This document shows positions 45,100 to 55,953 of a DNA stretch of 64,000 bases, in pieces; position 1 is the first letter of the stretch; each line of letters opens with the position of its first letter. The DNA lies in the NCBI RefSeq assembly GCF_024172185.1, contig NZ_JAMZEC010000001.1, forward strand, positions 2,232,001 through 2,296,000, given 5' to 3'. Under the pieces are notes generated by a model, which was not told where the DNA came from, did not search any database, and saw nothing but the letters and a program-made list of their open reading frames with translations. The DNA comes from Nonomuraea roseoviolacea subsp. carminata. GTDB taxonomy: Bacteria > Actinomycetota > Actinomycetes > Streptosporangiales > Streptosporangiaceae. A program made the translations under genes and the position numbers.

Positions 45100-46524
45100 A
45101 TGCAGACCCGCAAGGATCTCTACCAGGCGCATCGGTTCATGACCCAGCGCCTCGGAATGGCCCTGTTGCAGGGCGAGCCCGACCTGCCCGAATCACCCAT
45201 GCGGCGGCACAACGTCGCGACGTTCGCGGGCGTGCTCATCGCGATCCTCATCGCGGCGGGCTTCGGCATCTACGGCATGCTGAAGCCGGGTGGGGCCACC
45301 AAGCTCACCGATCCCGGGCAGCTCCTCGTCGAGGAGGAGACCGGCGCGACCTACGTCTACAGCCAGCAGGAGGGCCGACTGCTGCCGGTGGCCAACTACG
45401 CCTCGGCGCGCCTGCTGCTGGACAGCGACCAGATCAAGGTGCGCAACGTGTCGTCGGAGTCGCTGGCGGGCTTCTCGCGCGGGCCGATGGTGGGCATCGC
45501 GGAGGCGCCGGACTCGCTGCCCAAGCCGCAGCGGATGGTCAAGACGCCGTGGTCGGCCTGCGTGACCGAGGGACAGGACGCCGCCGGGACCCGCCGGTCG
45601 TACGTGACGCTGGTGGGTGGCACCGAGGTCGGCGGCGTGTCACCCGACGCCACCGACGCCCTGCTCGTCAACGACGGCAGGCAGAACTGGGTGCTGTGGG
45701 CCAACCAGCGGATGGCGGTCGACAACGTCGACCGGCTCACCGACCAGGCGCCCCGCCGGGTCCCCCTCTCGTGGATCAACGCCATCCCCGAGGGCAGCCG
45801 GTTCGCCCCGCCCGTCATCACCGGACGCGGCAAGCGGCTCCCCGGCACGAACTTCCGGGTCGGGCAGGTCCTGAAGGTGGACGCCCTGGCGGGCACCCCG
45901 GCCCGCTGGTACGTGCTGCTCTCGGACGGCCTCGCGCCCATCACCCAGACCCAGGCGACCCTGCTCATCCAGGACCCCGCCAGCCATGCCGCGTACGGCC
46001 GCAACCGCGTGCGGGAGATCCCGATCGACGCGGCGAGCGCCAACGCCACCAAGCAGTCCGCCCAGACCATCAGGGGCGGCGGCATGCCGGAGACCATGCC
46101 GCGCTTCCAGGCGCCGGCGGCGTCGGCCCCGCTGTGCATGGTGTACGCCGACCTGCTCAAGGGCTCGGTCAAGGGCCGGCTGACGGTCGGCAGCACGGTG
46201 CAGATCAGGGCGCCGAAGTCGGCCGGCGCCGCCGACAAGTTCGACCAGGTGGTGCTGCCGCCGGGCGGCGCCGCGGTGGCCGGTCTGCTGCCGGGCGAGG
46301 GCCAGCTCCCGTCGGTCACCCAGTTCTACCTGATCAGCGATCAGGGCAGGAAGTTCCGGCTGGTGACGCCCGACGTCGTGACGAAACTGGGCTACAGCGC
46401 GGCGGATGTCGCCCCCCTGCCGCCCCATCTGCTGCGGCTGATCCCGGACGGGCCGGCGCTGGACCCGGCCGCCGCCGGCACTCCGCTGACCGGAACCCCG
46501 GGGCTGCGCTCCTCGGGGCCGTGA
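45100..46524 (+). CDS. eccB: Type VII secretion core protein EccB
   Basis: A 474-aa protein: a cytoplasmic N-terminus with the family opening QTRKDLYQAHRFMTQRLGMA, one TM helix (about 43-63, VATFAGVLIAILIAAGFGIY), then a large external domain with repeated R-x-x-x and VPLSWINAIPEG segments and two conserved cysteines. EccB is part of the ESX membrane complex. ATG 45100 has a GGAG site. Confidence 0.95.
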   Translation: MQTRKDLYQAHRFMTQRLGMALLQGEPDLPESPMRRHNVATFAGVLIAILIAAGFGIYGMLKPGGATKLTDPGQLLVEEETGATYVYSQQEGRLLPVANYASARLLLDSDQIKVRNVSSESLAGFSRGPMVGIAEAPDSLPKPQRMVKTPWSACVTEGQDAAGTRRSYVTLVGGTEVGGVSPDATDALLVNDGRQNWVLWANQRMAVDNVDRLTDQAPRRVPLSWINAIPEGSRFAPPVITGRGKRLPGTNFRVGQVLKVDALAGTPARWYVLLSDGLAPITQTQATLLIQDPASHAAYGRNRVREIPIDAASANATKQSAQTIRGGGMPETMPRFQAPAASAPLCMVYADLLKGSVKGRLTVGSTVQIRAPKSAGAADKFDQVVLPPGGAAVAGLLPGEGQLPSVTQFYLISDQGRKFRLVTPDVVTKLGYSAADVAPLPPHLLRLIPDGPALDPAAAGTPLTGTPGLRSSGP

Positions 46525-46537
46525 ACTGCGCATTTCA

Positions 46538-46567
46538 TGGACGGTAAATACAGGTAAACGCTAGTAT
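46538..46567 (+). promoter_or_regulatory. Candidate promoter of WXG-LysM pair
   Basis: TGGACG (46538-46543), 18 nt, then TAGTAT (46562-46567), each matching consensus at four of six positions, about 40 bp before ATG 46607 in a low-GC gap after eccB. Confidence 0.45.
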
Positions 46568-46606
46568 TCGAGGGTTTGGTGTTCCTTTAAGTGGTTTGGG
46601 GGGCAT

Positions 46607-46951
46607 ATGGGGGACGCTGCCAACGGGTACGACGTCATACCGACAAATCTGACCAAGGCCGTGCAGTCCTGCGCCGACCAGAGGCAGCCCGTCAAGGACT
46701 GCATCGCCGGCTTCGGGCCCGCGAGGCTCACCAAGAGAGACTTCTCCCAAGCCCCACAGGCTGACGAGCTGGCCGCCTCCTACGTGGACGGCACGCAGGA
46801 GATGAATTTCGAGGACAAGCGGTACGACTCCGTCGTCGCCTACCTGAACGACCTGCATGACGCGCTGCAGTGGCTGGCCGACTCCCTGGACGCGTCGGCG
46901 TACAACTACACGTTCGCCGACCTGGCCAACCAGGGCAAGGCGACGCCATGA
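46607..46951 (+). CDS. Small helical T7SS partner-like protein
   Basis: A 114-aa protein with two predicted helical regions and no WXG turn. It is preceded by GGGGGG and overlaps the WXG-LysM gene (ATGA). Size and pairing suggest an ESX-type partner or chaperone of the protein downstream; I do not recognise the family. Confidence 0.6.
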   Translation: MGDAANGYDVIPTNLTKAVQSCADQRQPVKDCIAGFGPARLTKRDFSQAPQADELAASYVDGTQEMNFEDKRYDSVVAYLNDLHDALQWLADSLDASAYNYTFADLANQGKATP

Positions 46952-48420
46952 CCGAAGGTCACATCAACCCGCTGCAGTGGAACTGGACGAGGTGGCCGTT
47001 CGACTTCGACCTGGGCTCGGTCCTCAACCCCGAGCCGCTGGTCGCCACGATCAAGGCGATGTGGTTCTCCATCCCCTCGCTGGTCGGCGCCGACGACGCC
47101 GAGGGGCGGCTGCGGCACGCGGCCGAGGCGCACGAGCTCATGGCCGAGCGGCTCCGCAAGATCTTCGAGGTCCTCGACACCCGGGCCCAGGGCCAGAGCG
47201 ACGGCTACATGGACCGGATCATCAAGGAGTGGAAGGGCAAGGCCGCCGACGAGTTCCGCAAGGTCTGGGGCGAGGTCGTCAAGCAGGAGAACCGGCAGGC
47301 GGTCGCGACCAGCGCGACCGGCATCGCGAAGATCCTGCGGGCGGTCGCCGACTCCTCGGCGATGACCAGGACGGCCCTGATCGAGCTGCTCAAGGCCGCG
47401 GCCATCTGGGCCGGCGCGTTCATGGCCCTCAGGTGGCTCGCCCGCACGTGGGGCCCCGCCCTCGCCGCTCAGTTCGCCGTCTACGCCGCGTACCTGCGCA
47501 CCACCCGCCTGGTCGGCATGGCCCTCCAGGTGCTGATCAGGTTCCTGACGATGCTGCGCACCTGCGCGCTGGCGCTGCGCAACCTGCCCGTCGTGGGCCG
47601 GCTGCTCCTGCGCATCACGCCGGGAGCGGCCCGGCTGCGCTCGCTGAAGGCCGCGGCCGCGTTGACCAGGGTCGAGGTGGAGGCCGCCAAGTTCGGGAAG
47701 TACGCGGGCTACGCCGAGAAGGCCGGCAAGACCAGCTTCGCCAGCTTCGCGAAGACGTCCGGCTGGGTCTACACCGGCGTCATCGGCTCCCAGATGCTCT
47801 CCCAGGGCATGCAGGGCAACAGCATCTTCAACCTCGACCCGTTGACGTTCGCCCAGGCCGCCCGCATCACGACGGGCGCCACCCTGGCCGCCACCTTCGC
47901 GCCCCTCTCGGGCCTCAGCACCAAGGGCCTCGCCAGCGGTGGCACGGCCGGCTCCTTCACGGCGCCCCTGACCAAGTCGGGCCAGGCCGTGGTCGAGTCC
48001 GGCGAGGCGTTCGGCGGCTTCGTCTCGTTGCGCAACCCGGCGTACGAGGCGCTCAAGAAGAGGCTGCCGACGATCGGCGGCGGCCGGGGCAACGCGCACA
48101 AGACGTTCTACCAGGCCATCCCGACGGCAGTCTTCCGCGTGTGGCGGCCTCTGCACACCACGGAGAAGCCCGAGGAGCTGCCGCAGTGGCAGCAGCCGAG
48201 CACCGGCGAGCACACGTTGCAGGCGCCCCCGCGGGTGCACATGACGACGGCGAAGGTCGGCTACTGGCCGGTCAACGGCACCCTGGCCGAGATCTCGCAG
48301 AAGGTGTACGGCGACCCGGGGCGCTGGCGTGAGATCTACGACGCCAACAAGGACATCATCGGGCCGGACCCGCAGAAGCTGCGGGCGGGCCAGGTCCTGC
48401 GCATCCCGCTGGACGACTGA
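46948..48420 (+). CDS. WXG100-like protein with C-terminal LysM domain
   Basis: A 490-aa protein. Residues about 50-115 form a helical hairpin with WXG turn (IKEWKGKAADEFRKVW). The centre (about 130-330) is rich in hydrophobic helices. The C-terminal 60 residues are a LysM domain: TLAEISQKVYGDPGRWREIY, then NKDI and LRAGQVLRIP. LysM binds peptidoglycan, so the protein may be exported by ESX and held in the wall. The combination is uncommon in my knowledge. Confidence 0.75.
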   Translation: MTEGHINPLQWNWTRWPFDFDLGSVLNPEPLVATIKAMWFSIPSLVGADDAEGRLRHAAEAHELMAERLRKIFEVLDTRAQGQSDGYMDRIIKEWKGKAADEFRKVWGEVVKQENRQAVATSATGIAKILRAVADSSAMTRTALIELLKAAAIWAGAFMALRWLARTWGPALAAQFAVYAAYLRTTRLVGMALQVLIRFLTMLRTCALALRNLPVVGRLLLRITPGAARLRSLKAAAALTRVEVEAAKFGKYAGYAEKAGKTSFASFAKTSGWVYTGVIGSQMLSQGMQGNSIFNLDPLTFAQAARITTGATLAATFAPLSGLSTKGLASGGTAGSFTAPLTKSGQAVVESGEAFGGFVSLRNPAYEALKKRLPTIGGGRGNAHKTFYQAIPTAVFRVWRPLHTTEKPEELPQWQQPSTGEHTLQAPPRVHMTTAKVGYWPVNGTLAEISQKVYGDPGRWREIYDANKDIIGPDPQKLRAGQVLRIPLDD

Positions 48421-48426
48421 CCCCGG

Positions 48427-48455
48427 CGGGGCGGCCGTGATCGTCGGCCGCCCCG
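48427..48455. terminator. 11-bp hairpin between convergent genes
   Basis: GGGGCGGCCG (48428-48437) pairs with CGGCCGCCCC (48445-48454); one more C-G pair closes it. It lies between the WXG-LysM stop and the end of the opposing gene. Confidence 0.8.
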
Positions 48456-48464
48456 GCGCGGTTG

Positions 48465-49223
48465 CTAGATCTGCATGGACTTGCTCGGGTCGTCCATCTT
48501 CTGGGTGAGGCCGAGGTTCTTGTCGTACTGGAGCTCGGTGCCGGAGAACGGCGGCAGGCCGTTGCCCGACTTCAGGGCGCTCATCTCCGTCGGCAGGCCC
48601 TTGTCCATCAGGGGGAAGAACTTGCCGGTCATCTCGGTCTGCTTGATGGCCATGTAGAGGACACCGGCGAAGATGCCGAGGATCTTGACCAGCTTCCAGA
48701 CGGAGGCCCTCGTCGTGCTGGTCGCCGTGGAACCCGCCGAGTTGGACAGCAGCACGGCGGCGACGCGGCCGGCCGGGTGCAGCCTGGCCCACACCATGGC
48801 GATGCCGACAGCCAGCATGACCCCCGCGACGACGTTGAACAGGATCGCGAGGACCTTGAACGCCTTCTGGGTCGCCTCCACCCCCGCGCCGTTGAGGTTG
48901 CGCAGCTCGGCGAGGGCGTCGACGCCCTGGCGGAACTTGTCATAGGCGTCCTCGAAGGTGTCCCAGGCGCCGCCCTCCCACTTGCCCTCGTCCTTGAGTC
49001 GCTTCTTGAAGGCGGCCATCTCCGTCTTCAGATCGTCGAGCTCTTCGATCAGGCCGTGAGCTTCCTTGGTCCTCCACAGGTTGGTCGCGTTCCCCATCCC
49101 GGTGATGTGGCCGTAGCACGTGCCCATGAGGGCCACCACGTACCAGGGCCACTTGCCGCCGATGAGACCCGCCGCCACCGTCGTCGTGGCGATGGCCCCC
49201 AGCATGACTTTCTCGTCGGCCAC
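48465..49223 (-). CDS. Membrane protein with WXG-like turn
   Basis: A 252-aa protein with an N-terminal hydrophobic pair (about 8-45), a helical section with GKWEGGAWDTFEDAYDKFR (a WXG-like turn), and two TM segments (about 125-150 and 175-197). The C-terminus is hydrophilic. The GTG directly follows the TAA of the upstream gene with no gap; an ATG at 49205 is an alternative. Last gene of the minus-strand substrate operon; function unknown. Confidence 0.6.
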   Translation of the reverse strand: MADEKVMLGAIATTTVAAGLIGGKWPWYVVALMGTCYGHITGMGNATNLWRTKEAHGLIEELDDLKTEMAAFKKRLKDEGKWEGGAWDTFEDAYDKFRQGVDALAELRNLNGAGVEATQKAFKVLAILFNVVAGVMLAVGIAMVWARLHPAGRVAAVLLSNSAGSTATSTTRASVWKLVKILGIFAGVLYMAIKQTEMTGKFFPLMDKGLPTEMSALKSGNGLPPFSGTELQYDKNLGLTQKMDDPSKSMQI

Positions 49224-50438
49224 TTAGACGTCCACCCCGATCGTGCTGGGCGCCGTGGGATCGTCGCCGCCCCAGACGCTCTCCTCCGCGCGCAGCCCGT
49301 ACTTGTCGTCGCCGTCGCGCGACTGGTCCTGGCCGGGTTGCGGGCTCATCGGCATCATCGGCATCATCGGCATGCCGCTGCCCGACAGGCCCGCCGTCGC
49401 GGAACGCAGCCCCGCCTGCAGGGCGCCCGCGTTCGCCCCTCCACCGCTGAACGTGCCACCGCCGGTGTTCGGGCTGGTGGAGGTCTGGACCGGGTTCACG
49501 CTCCTCGCGACGCTGTTCGGGTCGGCGTTGAGGGCGCTCATGTCGGGCGTCCTCATCTGGGGCTGCTGGTAGTCGGAGAGCTCCGTGCCCGTCGGGACCT
49601 TGGCGTTGATGCCGGACATGTCGGGCATCCGCTGGCCGTTGAGCGCCGACTCGATGTCGGGCACCTTGGTGTTGACCCCGCCGAGACCGTTCGGCAGGTC
49701 GGCGCTGGGCATCTTCGGCAGGTCGGTGCTCGGCATCTTGGGCAGGTCGGTGCTCGGCATCTTCGGGATGTCCTGCTTCGGCAGGTCCGTCTTCGGCAGG
49801 TCCGGCTTCCCGTCGCCGTTCAGGTCGACGTCGGGGATGCCGTCGCCGTTCAGGTCCTTGTCCGGGATGCCGTCGCCGTTGACGTCGACGTCGGGGATGC
49901 CGTCGCCGTTCCGGTCGATGTCCGGGATGCCGTCGCCGTTGAGGTCGGGCAGCCCCTTGCCACCCAGGTCGGGCAGCCCCTTGCCGCCGAGGTCGGGCAG
50001 CCCTCCCGGGCCAGGGGGGGTCTTCAGGCCGCCCAGGTCACCGAGGCCGCCCAGGTCGCCCAGGCCGGTTTTGACTTGCTGCATGGTGTCGCTGCCGGCG
50101 CCGGTGTAGTTGGTGTCGGAGTCGTGCAGCGCCTGCTTGTAGCTGTCCAGGGACGCCTGGGCCAGCTTCGCCGCCTCGCGATGTTTCTCGATGGCCTTGT
50201 CGTGCAGGCTGTTCACGCCCATGCCCACCACGGCGAAGTGCGGATAGGGCACCCCCAGGCCGTTGTCCCTGTCGTCCAGCGCCTGGAGGGTGTCCTTCTG
50301 CTGGTCGAGGCCCTTGCCGGCGTTCTTGAGCTTCCCCTCGGTGAACGAGACGCGCGACACCGCGCCGGCCGTCAGTCCGTTGAGAGCGCCGTTCTGGCCG
50401 AGGGCGCCGAACGCGTCGTTCGATCCGTTCGCCGGCAT
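49224..50438 (-). CDS. T7SS substrate with five NGDG calcium-type repeats
   Basis: A 404-aa protein. Residues 1-120 are helical (probable WXG-like hairpin; the turn reads TNYTGAG). Then a low-complexity part with PDLGGKGL units, followed by five tandem 10-residue repeats (DLNGDGIPD, about residues 165-215), the Ca-binding pattern of thrombospondin type 3 repeats. Then three PSTDLPKM units. The C-terminus is GMPMMPMMPM then EESVWGGDD. There is no signal peptide. It is likely exported by ESX and folded outside in calcium. Confidence 0.75.
   Translation of the reverse strand: MPANGSNDAFGALGQNGALNGLTAGAVSRVSFTEGKLKNAGKGLDQQKDTLQALDDRDNGLGVPYPHFAVVGMGVNSLHDKAIEKHREAAKLAQASLDSYKQALHDSDTNYTGAGSDTMQQVKTGLGDLGGLGDLGGLKTPPGPGGLPDLGGKGLPDLGGKGLPDLNGDGIPDIDRNGDGIPDVDVNGDGIPDKDLNGDGIPDVDLNGDGKPDLPKTDLPKQDIPKMPSTDLPKMPSTDLPKMPSADLPNGLGGVNTKVPDIESALNGQRMPDMSGINAKVPTGTELSDYQQPQMRTPDMSALNADPNSVARSVNPVQTSTSPNTGGGTFSGGGANAGALQAGLRSATAGLSGSGMPMMPMMPMSPQPGQDQSRDGDDKYGLRAEESVWGGDDPTAPSTIGVDV
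49800..49965. repeat. 30-bp repeats encoding NGDG units
   Basis: Five units of about 30 bp with GGGATGCCGTCGCCGTT cores encode consecutive D-x-NGDGIPD repeats in the minus-strand substrate gene. The period is ten codons. Confidence 0.9.
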
Positions 50439-50443
50439 CTTTC

Positions 50444-51919
50444 CTACACCTGCTCCTGTCCTCCGAGAACCCCACCGGGCAAGCCATGCGTGCCCGCGAC
50501 GTCCCAATCCTGCGCGAGGTAGTAGGTCCGCGGAAGCTCCTCGCCGTCCTCGGCGCCCGGGCCGCCGCCGAGGAGCGGCGCGACGGGCATGCCGGTCGAG
50601 CCGCCGCCGGACCCGCGCACGGAGCCGGCCGGGAGCGCCTCTCCCGCCATCGAGCCCACGCCGCCGCCGTGCGGGTTGCCCAGCACCGACGGCACGTACG
50701 GCGTGCCGCCCGTGGGGCTGAGCTGGTTCAGCGGCGTGACCATCGTGGTGGTGGGGGTGGTGAACGGGTTGGAGTACGTCGTGGTCGTCGGCGACCAACC
50801 GGTGGTGGTGGGCGTGGTCAGCGTGTTGGGCGGCTGGTAGCTCTCCATCTCGGTCCGGTGCGACGGGGTGTCGTCGCGGCCGAGGACCGGCGGGGCGGTG
50901 CCGTCCCTGCTGCCGGACGTGGAGCCCGGGTCGTGCGAACCGGGGGTCTGCCCGTCCGGGCCGCCCGGGGTCTGGCCGTTCGGGTCGCCGGGGCCGCCGG
51001 GGTTCTGCCCGTCGGTGGAGCCGTCGCCGGTGCCCGTCCCCGTGCCGCCGTCGGAGCCGCCCGGGTGGCCGCTGCCGCCCGTGCCGCCGGTCCCGCCCGT
51101 GCCGTCGGAGCCGCCCGAGTGGCCGTTGCCGCCGCCGGTCGAGCCGCCGTGGTCGCCGGAGCCGCCCGTGTGGCCCGTGCCACCCGTGCCGCCCGAACCG
51201 CCCGTGTGACCGATGCCGCCGCTGCCGGTGAAGCCGCCGGTCCCAGTGTCGTAACCGCCGCCCGCGCCGCCGTTGCCGCCGCCGTCGATGCCGCCGACGC
51301 TCTTCGGGTACGGGGTCGAGCTGTAGGTGCCCGTGCCGCCCGGGACGGAGACGGCCGGCAGCTCGTAGGAGACGTCGTGCGGCACCTGGAGGGTGTACAG
51401 GTCGACGATCTTCTTGTTGAGTTCCCGCATGGCCTGCTGGGCCTCGCGATCCTCGGCCGCCTTCTTGGCCGCCGCGTCGGCCGCGGTCTTGGTCTCCGCG
51501 TCGCCGTACGTGCCGCCGCCGCTGTTCTCCTCCTGGGCCTTGATGCCCTCGACCTTGGAGATCGTCTCGGGGATGTAGCCGGCGTACTGGCGCAGCGCCG
51601 AGCCCATCATCTCCAGCTTGGTGGCCAGCTCGCCGCCGGTGGCGTGCATCATCTGGATGGCGTGCCTGGCCTTGCTGGCGTCGGCGCCCTTCCAGACCTG
51701 GAGGATCTTGCCGGCGTGCTCCTCCAGCGTCTTCATGCTGCTCTCGACGGCGCTGGCCGCCTTCTCGTAGGCGAAACCCGCGTCCTGGATCTGCGACGGC
51801 TGCGTCTTGTTCAGCAGGTGCAGGATCTCGTCCTTGGACGCGTTGACCGTGCCGCCCTCCGGCATCTTGTCGAAGGACAGGATGACGACGACCTGCCGGC
51901 CCGTCTTCCGCTCGGCCAT
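50444..51919 (-). CDS. Large WXG100-like T7SS substrate, Gly-rich
   Basis: A 491-aa protein (start ATG 51919). Residues about 30-150 form a helical bundle with WXG turn (LQVWKGADASKARHA). From about 200 the chain is very Gly/Thr/Ser/Pro-rich (GGTGHTGGSG repeats). The C-terminus, GMPVAPLLGGG then YYLAQDWDVAG, resembles the tails of the genes at 43139 and 49224. It overlaps the stop of a small WXG100-like gene by 1 nt. Confidence 0.75.
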   Translation of the reverse strand: MAERKTGRQVVVILSFDKMPEGGTVNASKDEILHLLNKTQPSQIQDAGFAYEKAASAVESSMKTLEEHAGKILQVWKGADASKARHAIQMMHATGGELATKLEMMGSALRQYAGYIPETISKVEGIKAQEENSGGGTYGDAETKTAADAAAKKAAEDREAQQAMRELNKKIVDLYTLQVPHDVSYELPAVSVPGGTGTYSSTPYPKSVGGIDGGGNGGAGGGYDTGTGGFTGSGGIGHTGGSGGTGGTGHTGGSGDHGGSTGGGNGHSGGSDGTGGTGGTGGSGHPGGSDGGTGTGTGDGSTDGQNPGGPGDPNGQTPGGPDGQTPGSHDPGSTSGSRDGTAPPVLGRDDTPSHRTEMESYQPPNTLTTPTTTGWSPTTTTYSNPFTTPTTTMVTPLNQLSPTGGTPYVPSVLGNPHGGGVGSMAGEALPAGSVRGSGGGSTGMPVAPLLGGGPGAEDGEELPRTYYLAQDWDVAGTHGLPGGVLGGQEQV

Positions 51920-52323
51920 CACGCACCGCCTTCCGTCGCGGTGTCGGCGGCGCCATGGTTGGCGGCGTTCGCCTCGATGGCCGCGACGACGTCCTTGAGG
52001 GCCTGGATGTACTGCTTGTACACCTCAGCGAACTTGTGCGCGCCGCTGTTCTTGCCGACCGTGGACGCGAAGGCGCTGGCGTCGTGCCAGGTGCCGATCT
52101 GCGCCTCGGTGAGCTGGCAGTGGTCGAGGATGGCGTTGACCGAGCCGGTCGTGTACCCCTCGGCCGAGCCGGAGCCCTCCAGGGCGCCGATGGCGGTCTT
52201 CAGCTCCTCGGCGATCTTCCGCATCGCGGAGGGCGAGTGCTCCCGCGCCCCGCCGCCATCGAAGAGATCAGGATCGATGTACAGGGGATCGGTGCCCCCG
52301 TCAATCGCGTCCTTCTGGGTCAT
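51919..52323 (-). CDS. Small WXG100-like protein
   Basis: A 134-aa helical protein: helix, a turn with IGTWHDASAFA in place of strict W-x-G, then a second helix. A GGGGG tract precedes ATG 52323. Directly coupled to the large Gly-rich substrate, it is its likely partner. Confidence 0.65.
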   Translation of the reverse strand: MTQKDAIDGGTDPLYIDPDLFDGGGAREHSPSAMRKIAEELKTAIGALEGSGSAEGYTTGSVNAILDHCQLTEAQIGTWHDASAFASTVGKNSGAHKFAEVYKQYIQALKDVVAAIEANAANHGAADTATEGGA

Positions 52324-52398
52324 CCCAACCCCCTAGACGAGCGAACTCGGCCACCGCGTCACGCGATGACCGAGAGAGAACGGCTGCCGCGTGCGGCG

Positions 52399-52725
52399 TC
52401 AGTCGGACCAGATCGCGATGTTGCGCTTCTCAGCGGCACGGTAGTTGCCGTTCGCGATCTGAACGACCTGGGCCGCGTTGAAGAGCTGCTCGCCCATGCG
52501 GACCTCGTGCTCGTTCCACTCGCGCTTCTTCTCCTCGAACCACGTGCGGGCGCCGCCGACCCAGATCTCGTTGAGCTCGTTGTGGAGGTCCTTGTAGAGG
52601 TCGTCCGTGGCCTTGTCGAGCTCGGTGATGACTTTCTTCAGGTCCTCGTACGCGAGGTCCATGTTGTCGAAATGGATGCGTACGCGGTCGTCGAGGTAGT
52701 CGTTCGGGTTCTTCGGGTTCGCCAT
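52399..52725 (-). CDS. WXG100-family protein
   Basis: A 108-aa protein with the ESAT-6 size and layout: two helices around ELNEIWVGGARTWFEEKK. A clear GGAGGA site precedes ATG 52725. No signal peptide. A probable small ESX substrate. Confidence 0.82.
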   Translation of the reverse strand: MANPKNPNDYLDDRVRIHFDNMDLAYEDLKKVITELDKATDDLYKDLHNELNEIWVGGARTWFEEKKREWNEHEVRMGEQLFNAAQVVQIANGNYRAAEKRNIAIWSD

Positions 52726-52751
52726 GATGATCCTCCGTGTTGTTCAGGCGC

Positions 52752-53132
52752 TCAGCGGGCGGACGGGGCGGAGGGCGTGTGCGCGTTGATGAGCGAGTCG
52801 ATTCCGCCGGTCTGGCCCGCGTGCATGAGGCCGTGGACGAGGTCCATGTCGTGGTCGGCAGCGTTGGCGTACACGCCCGCGCCGATGTTGAGCTTGTCGT
52901 AGATTCCCTCAAGAATCTTGCGGACCTCGATGAACTCCAAGTCCCACTGGTCGAGCGCCCGGCCGAAGGCCCGGGCGGCGTTGGCCTCCCAGTTGGCCAT
53001 GATGAAGGCCTTGATCTCCTGGACACGCCGGCGCTGGCCTTCGATGTATTGGGCAGTGCTCTGGCAGTAGCCCGCCGCCTTCTTGAGGGACGTCGGGCTG
53101 GTTGCCGCCAGAGCGGCGTCGATGTCCGCCAT
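52752..53132 (-). CDS. WXG100-family protein
   Basis: A 126-aa helical protein with the WXG-like turn MANWEANAARAFGRALD. GGAGG precedes ATG 53132. It is the first gene of the minus-strand substrate operon and lies 26 bp before the next WXG100 gene. The two are likely a secreted heterodimer pair. Confidence 0.82.
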   Translation of the reverse strand: MADIDAALAATSPTSLKKAAGYCQSTAQYIEGQRRRVQEIKAFIMANWEANAARAFGRALDQWDLEFIEVRKILEGIYDKLNIGAGVYANAADHDMDLVHGLMHAGQTGGIDSLINAHTPSAPSAR

Positions 53133-55173
<2,041 letters not shown>

Positions 55174-55185
55174 GCGGGGACTGAG

Positions 55186-55908
55186 ATGGACAACTACGAC
55201 GCCGGTCTGGCGCTCTACATCGAGGGCATCGCCGCGAGCATCGGGGCGTCGTACTTCGCTGTCAATCCCATGTTGAAGTTCATCGCCAAGTACATCGGCA
55301 CGTCGATCGGCACCATCCTCTCCAGCCCCGGCGCCATCAATGACGAAGGGAACAGGTCCGGTGACCTGGGCGAGACGGTGGGGAAGGCCGCGATCATGCT
55401 GAAGGAGGCGTTCGACAAAGTCACCGATGAGCAGTGGGAGAAGATGGGCCGTGAGGCGGCAGAGCAGGCGAAGGAGAAGTTCGGCGTGGAGGCCACCGAC
55501 GCCAAGGAGGTTTTCGACGGGATGAAGGACCTCCTGCACTCACTCGCCAACCTGTCCCTGGCCGGTGCGGTCGTGAGCGGCGTGGTCGGAGCGACCATTG
55601 TGTCCCTCGTCCTGCTCAGCAATGCGACCAAGGTCCTCGGCCCGCTCAGCGCGAGCACGGACATCGCCACCGTCGGCGCCGGCAACAGCCTCATGAACCT
55701 CGTCAGATACGTCGTGGGCAGGAACCGCCTGGCCTTCGTCACGGCGGCCTCACTGACCAGCGGGATGGCGGCGATCTTCATGATGCGGGCCAACAGCACC
55801 GCGGCCAAGGTCACGCACCCCACGGGCACGAAGGCGCCCGACTTCAAGCAGGTCTACCTCCCGGACCTGCCCCGGCAGGACGCGAAGGGCAGGCGCTTCG
55901 ACGGCTGA
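55186..55908 (+). CDS. Membrane protein downstream of Gly-repeat gene
   Basis: A 240-aa protein with helical N-terminal part (about 15-50 hydrophobic), a charged helical middle (EQWEKMGREAAEQAKEKFG) and two TM segments (about 125-150 and 185-205). It starts 12 nt after the preceding stop and is probably co-transcribed. No family recognised. Confidence 0.55.
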   Translation: MDNYDAGLALYIEGIAASIGASYFAVNPMLKFIAKYIGTSIGTILSSPGAINDEGNRSGDLGETVGKAAIMLKEAFDKVTDEQWEKMGREAAEQAKEKFGVEATDAKEVFDGMKDLLHSLANLSLAGAVVSGVVGATIVSLVLLSNATKVLGPLSASTDIATVGAGNSLMNLVRYVVGRNRLAFVTAASLTSGMAAIFMMRANSTAAKVTHPTGTKAPDFKQVYLPDLPRQDAKGRRFDG

Positions 55909-55914
55909 GGTCCG

Positions 55915-55935
55915 GCCGGCGGCCACACCGCCGGC
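55915..55935. terminator. 8-bp hairpin between convergent genes
   Basis: GCCGGCGG (55915-55922) pairs with CCGCCGGC (55928-55935) across a 5-nt loop, between the membrane gene stop and the end of the EbfC-like gene. Confidence 0.7.
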
Positions 55936-55953
55936 GGCGCCTCGGGGTCGCGG

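Noticed and set aside
50486-52336. 616-codon plus-strand frame over the substrate operon
   Set aside because: It is antisense to genes with WXG turns and ribosome-binding sites; its Ala/Arg/Val-rich peptide is typical of shadows.
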